NCBI RefSeq assembly: GCF_024448955.1
Contig: NZ_JAMOIH010000010.1
Coordinates: 1-64,000 of the forward strand
Reading direction: 5' to 3'
DNA length: 64,000 bases
Source: Stutzerimonas stutzeri
GTDB taxonomy: Bacteria > Pseudomonadota > Gammaproteobacteria > Pseudomonadales > Pseudomonadaceae
This document shows, one piece after another, positions 28,509 through 36,287 of the stretch. The notes under the pieces are model-generated. The model worked only from the letters and a program-made list of their open reading frames with translations. It searched no databases and was not told where the DNA came from. Numbering within the stretch: position 1 is the first letter of the stretch; each line of letters begins with the position of its first letter. The position numbers were made by a program, and so were the translations under genes.

Positions 28509-29852
28509 TCAGAACTGATGATCGGCAGTGTCCGGGTTCAGGTCGCTGATACCCAGTGCGGCAGCGGCTTTCTCGATCGAGCCGGTTTGCTGTACCAGTG
28601 CCCCGATCGCGGCGCGGACTTTTTCCTGCCCTTCATTATTGTCAGGTGCGATCAGCTGATCGAACGCTTCACCCTCGTTGGCGCTGACGACCAGCACCTG
28701 CATTTTGGCTTCGGTGGTTTCCAAATCGGTCTTCAGCGTGGTGTTGACCTGCGGATCGACGCCATCGACCAGCGAGGCCAGGCTCGGCCCGCTGAGCGTG
28801 CTGCCATCGACGCGAGTGTACTCGCCGAGGTAGACGTTCCGGATGCCCTTGGCATTGAAGAAATGCGAGTTATGGGTGTTGTCGCTGAAGCAGTCGTGCT
28901 CGTCTTCCGGCGAGTTGGCTTCCAGCGCGACCTTCATACGCTCACCTGCCAGTTCGCCGAGCGAAAGGCTGCCCATGCCGAAGAACATCTTGCGCAGGCC
29001 ATTCTCTGCAGATTCGCTTTCCAGGCTGGCGCGATAGTTATCCGCGACACCGGGCTTCCACTCGTTGACCATTTCTTCGAGATCGGTGACCAGAAGATCG
29101 GTCGCGGCTTTCAGGTAGGTGCGGCGACGGTCGCAGTTATCGCCGGTGCAGCCTTCTCCTTCGATATAGTCGCTGACAGGGCGGTTACCAGCACCGGGGC
29201 CGGTGCCGTTCAGGTCCTGCCCCCAAAGAAGAAATTCGATGGCGTGATAACCGGTGGCGACGTTGGCTTCCGAGCCGGCCAGTTCGTTCAGGCTGGCGAG
29301 CTTCTCGCCCGTGATTTCGCTGACGTCGATCTTGTCTTCACCGATCTGCAATTCCTGGTTGGCGATGATATTGGCGGTGGCGCCAGGGTTGCCCAGGGCA
29401 TGCTGATAATCGCCCTCGACGTAGTCGATCATGCCTTCGTCCAGCGGCCAGGCGTTGAGCTGGCCTTCCCAGTCATCGACCACGGCGTTGCCGAAGCGGA
29501 ACACTTCTGTCTGCATGTAGGGCACACGTGCGGCGAGCCAGGCGTCCTTGGCGGCCTGCAGGGTTTGCTCTGTAGGGTCGGCAAGCAGGGCGTCGATGGC
29601 TTCCTGGAGCTTCATTGCAGTGCTGTGCGCATCGCTGAAGATGGCATGCGCCATGTCCGCATAATGCTTGACCACCGCCTGTGCGGCTTCTTCGTTCAGG
29701 GTCGCTTCTGGCGCGCTCGCTGCTGCCGGCTCGCTCTGGGTGGTTTGCGGAGCGGCGGCCTGTTCGGCTGGCGCTTTGTCTTCGCCGCAACCTGCGAGTG
29801 AAATGGCGACAGCGAGAAGGCTGGCGGTGGCCCAGACGGGGGTGCGTAGCAT
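28509..29852 (-). CDS. Imelysin family lipoprotein (IrpA-like)
   Basis: This 447-residue protein starts with a lipoprotein signal (AISLAGC, Cys22) and an alanine- and glutamate-rich linker. The imelysin hallmark GYHAIEFLLWGQ, containing GxHxxE, is intact, as is the acidic segment YIEGEGCTGDNCDRRRTYL. The family is iron-regulated and was first studied in P. aeruginosa as an outer-membrane insulin-cleaving protein. AAGGAA precedes the ATG. A Fur-like palindrome lies about 75 bases upstream. It is the first gene of the cluster. Confidence 0.9.
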   Translation of the reverse strand: MLRTPVWATASLLAVAISLAGCGEDKAPAEQAAAPQTTQSEPAAASAPEATLNEEAAQAVVKHYADMAHAIFSDAHSTAMKLQEAIDALLADPTEQTLQAAKDAWLAARVPYMQTEVFRFGNAVVDDWEGQLNAWPLDEGMIDYVEGDYQHALGNPGATANIIANQELQIGEDKIDVSEITGEKLASLNELAGSEANVATGYHAIEFLLWGQDLNGTGPGAGNRPVSDYIEGEGCTGDNCDRRRTYLKAATDLLVTDLEEMVNEWKPGVADNYRASLESESAENGLRKMFFGMGSLSLGELAGERMKVALEANSPEDEHDCFSDNTHNSHFFNAKGIRNVYLGEYTRVDGSTLSGPSLASLVDGVDPQVNTTLKTDLETTEAKMQVLVVSANEGEAFDQLIAPDNNEGQEKVRAAIGALVQQTGSIEKAAAALGISDLNPDTADHQF

Positions 29853-29927
29853 GGCGGGTTCCTTTGCTTGCAGGTGAGTAAAGGGAATGCCGACCGACGA
29901 GGTGCGGCTATTCGCTGCAGGGCATAA

Positions 29928-29942
29928 TGCGAAAGATTTGCA
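29928..29942. promoter_or_regulatory. Possible Fur box
   Basis: TGCGAAAGATTTGCA is an interrupted palindrome fitting 14 of 15 positions of the degenerate Fur pattern TGMRAATNATTYKCA, as I recall it. It lies about 75 bases before the imelysin start, the expected place for iron control. Confidence 0.5.
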
Positions 29943-30039
29943 TTTTGTGCAAAGAAATTGCGTGGAGCAGGTCGCGTCTGCGATTCGGCTGTGTGGCTAG
30001 AATGCGTCTCCGAATCCGGACCTTTAATGGAGATATTCG

Positions 30040-30612
30040 ATGAGCCTGGGCGCCGTGCTTTCATGGGTCGTGCTGTTTCTTGTCGTCGCTTATGCGGTGG
30101 TGCTTTACAACGGTCTGGTGCGCCTCAAGCACGGCGTAAGCAAGGCCTGGTCGAATATCGATGTGCTGTTGCGTCAGCGACATGAAGAGCTGCCCAAGCT
30201 GGTGGAAACCTGCAAGCAATACATGCAGCACGAGCGCAGCACCCTGGAGCAGATCATCAGGGCGCGTAACGCCGTGTCCGATGCGCGCGAGCAGGGCGAT
30301 GTCGGTGCACTCGGGCAGGCCGAAACCGGGCTGCGTGCGGGGCTCGGGCGGCTGTTCGCGCTGGCCGAGAACTATCCGGAGCTGCGTGCCAACGAGAGCT
30401 TCCGGCATTTGCAGCAGCGCATCAGCGGGCTGGAAAGTGGTATCGCTGATCGTCGCGAGCTGTACAACGAGTCGGTCAATCTGAACAACGTGCGCATCGA
30501 GCAATTCCCCGACGTGCTGCTGGCGCGCGCATTTGGTTTCCGCGAGGCGCCCTTGCTGCAGTTCAGCGAAGCGCAAAAGGCGGACGTCGACCTGAAACCC
30601 CTGTTCGGCTGA
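30040..30612 (+). CDS. LemA family protein
   Basis: This 190-residue protein has one N-terminal membrane helix (about residues 5-24), then a long helical domain with the LemA pattern LVRLKHGVSKAWSNIDVLLRQRHEELPKLV and YPELRANESFRHLQQ. Its role is unknown; the family forms helical assemblies on the cytoplasmic or periplasmic face. The next gene, a GIDE-like membrane protein, starts 14 bases after the stop, so the two are cotranscribed. Confidence 0.92.
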   Translation: MSLGAVLSWVVLFLVVAYAVVLYNGLVRLKHGVSKAWSNIDVLLRQRHEELPKLVETCKQYMQHERSTLEQIIRARNAVSDAREQGDVGALGQAETGLRAGLGRLFALAENYPELRANESFRHLQQRISGLESGIADRRELYNESVNLNNVRIEQFPDVLLARAFGFREAPLLQFSEAQKADVDLKPLFG

Positions 30613-30625
30613 GCGGGCTACCGAA

Positions 30626-31501
30626 GTGCTACTAGCGGGGGTTGGCGTGGCGATGTGTCTGGGCGGCGGTTGGCTGTGGGTCAGCCGATGGTCGAAGGTT
30701 CGCCATCTGCTGGACACGCCGACGTCGAAAATACGCTCGGCCGCGCAGGGCTATGTCGAGCTCGCCGGTATGTTGGGCGAGGTTGCCGATCTGCCGGTCA
30801 TGCTGGCGCCGCTGACCGCCAAGCCCTGCCTCTGGTGGCGCTATCGGATCGAGGAATACCGCGCCGCGGGCAAGCGCAGCAGTTGGCGGGTCGTCGAACA
30901 GGGCAGTAGCGAACGCCTGCTGCGCTTGAGCGACGCCACCGGCGATTGCCTGATCGACCCAAAGGGTGCCGAAGTATTGCCTGCGCGCCGCGACGTCTGG
31001 ACCGGCGACTTGCGTCATCCCAGAGGCCTGCCGCCGACGGGACTTCTCGCCTGGCTAAGCGGAAATCGCCGCTACCGCTACACCGAAGAACGCCTGCACG
31101 CGGGCGAGCCGCTGTACGCCATCGGCGATTTCCGGACCACGGCGGGCGGTCGGCAGGGGCTTGATCTTAATGCGGCGCAAGGACAGGTCGTGCGGGAGTG
31201 GAAAGGTGATTACGCCGGTTTGCTGCGGCGTTTCGATAACAATCGTGACGGCCAGCTCGACGACGCGGAGTGGGCGCGGGTTCGGCTCGCTGCCGGTCTC
31301 GAGGCGGAGCAGCGTCACCGCCTTGCCAGTAGTCGTCCGGCGGAGCATCGGCTTGCACGGCCGACCGAAGCGCTGCCATTCGTGCTTTCCAGCCATGGCG
31401 AGGAAGTCCTTGCGCGCCGCTACCGCTGGCAGGCGATCGGTGGCGCTGCGCTATGCGTTGGCGGTGCCTGGTTGCTGACAACGCAGCTGGCGTTTATCTG
31501 A
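30626..31501 (+). CDS. GIDE-like membrane protein with an EF-hand loop
   Basis: This 291-residue protein has hydrophobic helices at both ends (about 2-20 and 271-290). The middle has the GIDE/MULAN pattern (SAAQGYVELAGMLGE, PCLWWRYRIEEY, GDCLIDPKGAEV), known from a mitochondrial E3 ligase but here without any RING domain. Residues 204-215 read DNNRDGQLDDAE, a complete EF-hand calcium loop flanked by helices. The frame starts at a GTG; the true start could be elsewhere because the frame stays open into lemA. Pairing of a GIDE-like gene with lemA is recurrent in bacteria. Function is unknown. Confidence 0.75.
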   Translation: MLLAGVGVAMCLGGGWLWVSRWSKVRHLLDTPTSKIRSAAQGYVELAGMLGEVADLPVMLAPLTAKPCLWWRYRIEEYRAAGKRSSWRVVEQGSSERLLRLSDATGDCLIDPKGAEVLPARRDVWTGDLRHPRGLPPTGLLAWLSGNRRYRYTEERLHAGEPLYAIGDFRTTAGGRQGLDLNAAQGQVVREWKGDYAGLLRRFDNNRDGQLDDAEWARVRLAAGLEAEQRHRLASSRPAEHRLARPTEALPFVLSSHGEEVLARRYRWQAIGGAALCVGGAWLLTTQLAFI

Positions 31502-31572
31502 TCCACAGCTTCGCGATCTCGGCCGCGCATTATCATTGGTTGAGGTTATCCCGGGCTTGTTGGTTGTCCGGC

Positions 31573-32256
31573 CTAACGAGGTTTTTTCTCTGCTATCCAG
31601 ATTGTGTGTCGCGTGCCGCGGTTGCCATGGGCGAATACCTGGACTTCTTGGGCCTTGAAGCCCGCCTTGGCCAAGCGCTGCGAGAAGGCTTGGTCCGCGC
31701 TGGCTGACCATACCGCCAACAGGCCGTTCGGGCGCAGAGCTTGCGCGCAGGTATCCAGACCCGCTGCTGAATAGAGCCAGCTGTTGTGCTTTTGGGTCAG
31801 CCCTTCCGGTCCGTTGTCGACATCCAGCATGATCGCGTCGAACCCTTGAGGTTCACGTCGCAGCACGTCGGCTACATCATGGTTGAGTACCCGGGTGCGT
31901 GGATCGTTGATCGGCAGTCCGGCCTTTTCTCCAAGGGCGCCGCGGTTCCACTCGATCACGCCGGGCACCAGTTCGGCGACCTGAACTTCAGCGTCCTCGC
32001 CGAGGTGCTTCAGGGCCGAGGCCAAGGTAAATCCCATGCCCAGTCCGCCGATCAGCACGCGTGGACGTGGGCGCTTGGCGATTCGTTCGCAGGGGATCTG
32101 CGCAAGGGCATCTTCGGAGCCGTGCGTGCGTGTGTTCATCAGTTGGTTGCCATTGCCGCCCTGAATCTTGATGACAAAATCGTCACCGTACTCAAACAGG
32201 CAGAGGGCGCCGCCACCGGGGATATCAGCGGTGTCGATCAATACGAAACGCTTCAT
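31573..32256 (-). CDS. Spermidine-synthase-like methyltransferase-fold protein
   Basis: This 227-residue protein has the Rossmann fold of the spermidine/spermine synthase family. GGLGMGFTL is the nucleotide/cosubstrate loop, and LDVDNGPEG replaces the D-rich catalytic loop of true synthases. It lacks the full aminopropyltransferase signature, so the substrate is uncertain. I start at the ATG at 32256 (MKRFVLIDTADIPGGG); the upstream in-frame codons are poor. It follows bifA by about 60 bases on the same strand. Confidence 0.78.
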   Translation of the reverse strand: MKRFVLIDTADIPGGGALCLFEYGDDFVIKIQGGNGNQLMNTRTHGSEDALAQIPCERIAKRPRPRVLIGGLGMGFTLASALKHLGEDAEVQVAELVPGVIEWNRGALGEKAGLPINDPRTRVLNHDVADVLRREPQGFDAIMLDVDNGPEGLTQKHNSWLYSAAGLDTCAQALRPNGLLAVWSASADQAFSQRLAKAGFKAQEVQVFAHGNRGTRHTIWIAEKKPR

Positions 32257-32317
32257 GCAGGGCTCATTACGGAAAAAAGGGGAAACGCAGAAAGGGCTGC
32301 GCAATGGAGGAATAGCC

Positions 32318-34378
32318 TTATAGCGATTCTGAATTGAAGCTGCGTTCGAAACGTCTGGATTGGCGTAGTAGGGCGGTCAGCTCGGGGCCAGGCAGGGGCT
32401 TGCTGTAGTAATAGCCTTGGCCTTCATTGCAGCCTTCATCGATGAGATAGCGCTCTTGCTCGGCGGTTTCCACGCCCTCGGCGATCACCAACATATTGAG
32501 GCTCTTGCCCAGCTGGATGATCGCTCTGACGATGGTCGTGTCGCCATCATCGGCAGACATGTCGCGCACGAAGCTCTTGTCGATCTTGATCTTGTCCAGG
32601 GGCAAGCTTTTCAGATAGCTGAGCGAGGAATAGCCGGTGCCGAAGTCGTCGATGGCGATCAGCGCGCCGGAGCGGCGCAGGCTGTGCAGGTTGTGAGTGG
32701 CGGCGGCGATGTCTTCCATCAGCCCGGTCTCGGTCACCTCGAGCTCCAGGGTCTCGGGCGGCAGCCGATGGTTTTTGAGCAGGGTGTTGATCATCGTCGG
32801 CAGTTCGGCGTGGTGCAGCTGGACCGTGGAAAGGTTGACGGCCATGCGCAGGTCGTTGAAGCCCTGCTGATGCCATTCGCTCAGCTGTTGGCAGGCCTGA
32901 TCGAGCACCCATTCGCCAATGGCGATGATGCTGCCGTTCTGTTCGGCGAGGGGAATGAAAATGTCCGGCGGAATCATCTTTCCGTTCGGCTGCGTCCAAC
33001 GCAGCAGGGCTTCGACGCCGGTGATTCGCTTTAGTCGATAGTCGATCTGCGGCTGGTAGACCAGATGAAATTCATTGCGTTTGACCGCTTCGGCCAGGTC
33101 GTTCTGCAATTCCCGGCGCGTTCGCATTTCGCTGTCGATGCTCGCCACGTAAAACTGGTAGCGGTTGCGCGAGCGGTTCTTGGCCAAGGTCATGGTCTGT
33201 TCGGCTTTCTGCAACAGCTTCTCGGTACTGTCGCCATCTTCTGGGTACAGCGTGATACCGATGGTGGCGCGCAGGCGGATGCTTTGCCGATCGAGGGTGA
33301 CCGGCCGCTCCAGATCGTCGAGTACTTTCTGCGCCAGTTCCGCGGCCTCGTAGGGTTGTTCGCAGCCGAACAGCACCAGCACAAACTGGTCGCCACCCAG
33401 GCGGGCAAGGGCGCCGACACGTCCGCTCAGGCTTCGCAGGCGATCGGCCAGTGCGACCAACATACGGTCGCCGCACTGGTAGCTGAACTGCTCGTTCACA
33501 CCTTTGAAGTCGTCCAATCCCAGGCAGAGAACGGCCACACGGCGTTGCAGCCGCGCGGCCTCGCCGAGAATATTGTCGAGCTGTTGCTGCAGCTGTTGTC
33601 GATTGGGCAGCCCGGTGAGCGAGTCGTATTGAGTCATGCGTTCCAGGCTGCTTTCCGCGGCATGGCGCAGCTGCATGTTGTGCTGGATAGAGGCAAGCAG
33701 GCCGTTGGCGGTTTCGACCCATAGGCCCAGCTCGTTTCGCTCGTGCCCCTTCGGCATTGGTAATGAATGCTCGCCAGGGCGGCCTGGATTGATTCGCGAC
33801 AGGTGCTCGGTGAGCTTGGTCAGCGGGCGCGTCAACAGCCATTCGTAAATCAGGTAAAGCAAAAGACCCAGGGCCAGCGCACGGAGAATGCCGACGAAGA
33901 AGATGACGATGGAGTCGCTGACGAATTCTTCTCCGTAGGGAGCGGTATCAAGCGTAATGCGCAAGTCGCCGTAGTACTCGTTGTAAGGAGGGCGGCCGAT
34001 CAGTGGAATCGAAAAATTCTGACTGCGGCCTAGAATCGGATCGGTTAGCCAGCGTGTCGGCGCCGATATGAGTGGGCGGGTTTTGACAGCGAGAGGCTCC
34101 TCGCCAGGGTGGGCAATCGATGCTTCTTGAATCGACTCGTGCTGAAACAGGCCTTCCATGACCTGTGAGCCCATCTCGCGGTCCAGGCTGTAGATCGCCT
34201 GTGCCGAGGGGTCGCGCGTCATGCGCAGGATTCGCTGGGCCTCTGCATTGATCAGTTGGCGAGTTTTATAGGCATCGAAAACGATCTGTGCGCAGCTCAA
34301 TACCAGCCCAACGGCGAGCGCTGACAGCAGAACGATACGGAGTAATTTCCTCGACAGGCTGTTGCGCAATGCAGTCAA
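32318..34378 (-). CDS. bifA: BifA-type cyclic-di-GMP phosphodiesterase (GGDQF-EAL)
   Basis: This 686-residue inner-membrane protein has helices at about 13-32 and 157-178, a periplasmic region between them, a HAMP-like stretch, a GGDEF domain and an EAL domain. The GGDEF site reads GGDQF (328-332), the mark of BifA, which is an active phosphodiesterase controlling biofilm formation and swarming. The EAL domain is complete (EALLR at 456-460, then DDFGTGYSSLSYL). The start appears to be TTG at 34378 with an AAGGA site seven bases before it. By recollection it occupies the same neighbourhood as P. aeruginosa PA4367. Confidence 0.9.
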   Translation of the reverse strand: MTALRNSLSRKLLRIVLLSALAVGLVLSCAQIVFDAYKTRQLINAEAQRILRMTRDPSAQAIYSLDREMGSQVMEGLFQHESIQEASIAHPGEEPLAVKTRPLISAPTRWLTDPILGRSQNFSIPLIGRPPYNEYYGDLRITLDTAPYGEEFVSDSIVIFFVGILRALALGLLLYLIYEWLLTRPLTKLTEHLSRINPGRPGEHSLPMPKGHERNELGLWVETANGLLASIQHNMQLRHAAESSLERMTQYDSLTGLPNRQQLQQQLDNILGEAARLQRRVAVLCLGLDDFKGVNEQFSYQCGDRMLVALADRLRSLSGRVGALARLGGDQFVLVLFGCEQPYEAAELAQKVLDDLERPVTLDRQSIRLRATIGITLYPEDGDSTEKLLQKAEQTMTLAKNRSRNRYQFYVASIDSEMRTRRELQNDLAEAVKRNEFHLVYQPQIDYRLKRITGVEALLRWTQPNGKMIPPDIFIPLAEQNGSIIAIGEWVLDQACQQLSEWHQQGFNDLRMAVNLSTVQLHHAELPTMINTLLKNHRLPPETLELEVTETGLMEDIAAATHNLHSLRRSGALIAIDDFGTGYSSLSYLKSLPLDKIKIDKSFVRDMSADDGDTTIVRAIIQLGKSLNMLVIAEGVETAEQERYLIDEGCNEGQGYYYSKPLPGPELTALLRQSRRFERSFNSESL

Positions 34379-34573
34379 AAGAATTTCCTTTTTCCAGGCC
34401 GATGCCAGCGCAAGTATTGGTAGTCATGAAGGAAACGTCAAAAGCTGGGCATGCCTATGGGGCAAAACGTTATCAGAACCCTCGATGACCCGCCGAACCT
34501 TCCGTCGACCACCTCAGGAATAGTGATATGCCGTGCAAGCGGCATGCTAGAGGCTTTGATAAGCATAGTTGGT
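34379..34573. other. Intergenic region between bifA and the TetR regulator
   Basis: This stretch of 195 bases should carry the bifA promoter on the minus strand. I see no coding frame and no clear operator. Confidence 0.4.
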
Positions 34574-35197
34574 TCAGCTGACTGCGGACGTTTCCTTTAC
34601 CTCGCAACCCTTGATGACCATACGAATGATCGTATCGGCAGCGGCTTCGTAATCTGCATCGTCGAGAGAGGCTTTTCCCGTCACGGTGGATATCTGCCAG
34701 TCGAAATCGGCATAGGTCTGGGTCGCCGCCCAGATGCTGAACAACAGATGATTAGGGTCGACCTTCGCCATCAGTCCCTGATCGATCCAGCCCTGGATGC
34801 GAGCCACGTTGTGGCTGGCCTGGGCGTTGAGCTGCTCCGCCCGCTCGGCTGGCAGATGGGGCGCGCCATGCATGATTTCGCTTGCGAATACTTTGGAGGC
34901 GCAGGCGTGCTCGCGTGAAATCCGGATTTTGGTGCGGATATAGGCGCGTAACACATCGGCGGGTTCGCCGGGCTGATTGAAGGGGGCGGATGCTTGCAGC
35001 AGCGGCTCGACGATGCTGTCGAGCACCTCGCGGTAGAGGTTTTCCTTGCTCTTGAAGTAGTAATAGACGTTGGGCTTGGGCAGCCCGGCGCGGTCGGCGA
35101 TGTCGCTGGTCTTGCTGGCGGCGAAGCCCTTTTCGGCGAATTCTTCACTGGCAGCGCGCAGGATCAATTCTTTGTTGCGCTCGCGGATACTGGACAT
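34574..35197 (-). CDS. TetR family regulator, RutR-like
   Basis: This 207-residue repressor has an N-terminal helix-turn-helix (about residues 10-55, FAEKGFAASKTSDIADRAGLPKPNVYYYFKSKENLY). The C-terminal domain resembles the YcdC/RutR subgroup (GAPHLPAERAEQLNAQASHNVARIQGWIDQG). RutR senses pyrimidines and, in E. coli, also affects purine genes; it binds TTGACCANNTGGTCAA. Related sites are present at 50431, 58217 and 60559 in this window. It is divergent from the solute-binding gene. The ligand is inferred from subgroup and context only. Confidence 0.82.
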   Translation of the reverse strand: MSSIRERNKELILRAASEEFAEKGFAASKTSDIADRAGLPKPNVYYYFKSKENLYREVLDSIVEPLLQASAPFNQPGEPADVLRAYIRTKIRISREHACASKVFASEIMHGAPHLPAERAEQLNAQASHNVARIQGWIDQGLMAKVDPNHLLFSIWAATQTYADFDWQISTVTGKASLDDADYEAAADTIIRMVIKGCEVKETSAVS

Positions 35198-35296
35198 AGG
35201 GCCTGTTCAATTCACGACCACCCGCCTGGTGGCCAGCCGCGGCATGCTAGCACCGGCCTCCAGACTGCCTCAAGGCGGGTCCGTCAATCCGTCTAT

Positions 35297-35306
35297 TTGT
35301 GAACAA
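35297..35306. promoter_or_regulatory. TTGTNNACAA operator, site 1
   Basis: TTGTGAACAA, extended to the near-perfect palindrome ATTTGTGAACAAAT, lies between the divergent TetR and solute-binding genes. It is 22 bases, two helical turns, from site 2. Confidence 0.65.
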
Positions 35307-35318
35307 ATGCTTAAGTCT

Positions 35319-35328
35319 TTGTACACAA
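35319..35328. promoter_or_regulatory. TTGTNNACAA operator, site 2
   Basis: TTGTACACAA lies 123 bases before the start of the solute-binding gene and is the same motif as those at 42539, 47811, 47972, 50470 and 50601. Confidence 0.65.
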
Positions 35329-35451
35329 TTCTAAAAAAACGCTGCTACGCTACTGCCATCAGTGCAGCGTCATGGATATCGCCTTTCGCATTTTCCTGCC
35401 GGCTCGCCTCAAGCCTGCCGAGCGGGTCGTCCAACTTACAAGGAGTTCCAA

Positions 35452-36270
35452 ATGAAGAAATTTCTTGCGGTCGCCTTGCTGGCGCTTTCAGTGCCTGTAG
35501 CCGCCGAGCAAACCTACGTAATCGGCGTCGAGCAGGCAGCATTCATGCCGCACTACAGCGGCGATGCACAAGGCAATTACGGGGGCTTCGCCCGCGAGTT
35601 GCTGGATAGTTTCGCCGCGTATAGCGGTGTGCGCCTGACATACAAGGTGTTGCCCGCGGACGAGCTTTTGCCGGCGCTGCTGGACGGGCGTGTCGATGCC
35701 AAATATCCCGATAATCCCAACTGGTCCGGACCCGCTAAAGCCGGGCATCGGCTCTACTACAGCCAGGCGGTGGTCAGCTATGTCGACGGTGTGATGGTGG
35801 CGCCGCGGCGTGTGGGGCGAGGTATCGATGAGCTCAGGCGGTTGGCGCTGGTCGATGGCTGGACGCCCTGGGGCTACGAAGACCGGGTCGCGGCCAACCA
35901 GATCTTGCTGGTCAGTAGCGAGAATCTGCCGCGCATGGTGCGACAGGCACTGCTTAAGGATAGCGACGGTGCCTATTACAACGTGGTGGTGGCTGCGCAT
36001 TACTTGAACAACGTGCGCGCCAAGCCGGGAGCGCTGGTCTTCGATGCCGATCTACCGCACACACGTAGCACCTTCAACCTGTCCAGCCTCGATCATCCCG
36101 AACTGATCGAGCATCTCGACCGTTACCTCAAAATCCAGCAGCCCGCCGTCGCCGCGCTCAAAGCCAAGCACCAGGTGGAGGCGAACCTGTCATCGGAATA
36201 CATCGGCATGGAGCAGTGGAAGATCGAGTTTCTGCAGCGACAGAAGGCCAAGGAAGCCGCCAGCAACTAG
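35452..36270 (+). CDS. Periplasmic solute-binding protein (SBP_bac_3-like)
   Basis: This 272-residue protein has a signal peptide cleaved near VPVAAE (about residue 18). The mature domain looks like family-3 solute-binding proteins (GGFARELLDSFAAYSGVRLTYKVLPADELLPALLDGRVDAKYPDNP). AAGGAG precedes the ATG at 35452, and the longer frame from 35362 is not used. No ABC permease or ATPase gene lies next to it, so it is an orphan binding protein or a sensor. Two TTGTNNACAA sites lie in its promoter, which ties it to the purine regulon. The ligand is unknown. Confidence 0.78.
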   Translation: MKKFLAVALLALSVPVAAEQTYVIGVEQAAFMPHYSGDAQGNYGGFARELLDSFAAYSGVRLTYKVLPADELLPALLDGRVDAKYPDNPNWSGPAKAGHRLYYSQAVVSYVDGVMVAPRRVGRGIDELRRLALVDGWTPWGYEDRVAANQILLVSSENLPRMVRQALLKDSDGAYYNVVVAAHYLNNVRAKPGALVFDADLPHTRSTFNLSSLDHPELIEHLDRYLKIQQPAVAALKAKHQVEANLSSEYIGMEQWKIEFLQRQKAKEAASN

Positions 36271-36287
36271 CGCATCGGTGGCGATGA

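Noticed and set aside
28518..29801. Plus-strand frame of 427 residues opposite the first imelysin gene
   Set aside because: The minus strand encodes a complete lipoprotein with the imelysin motif.
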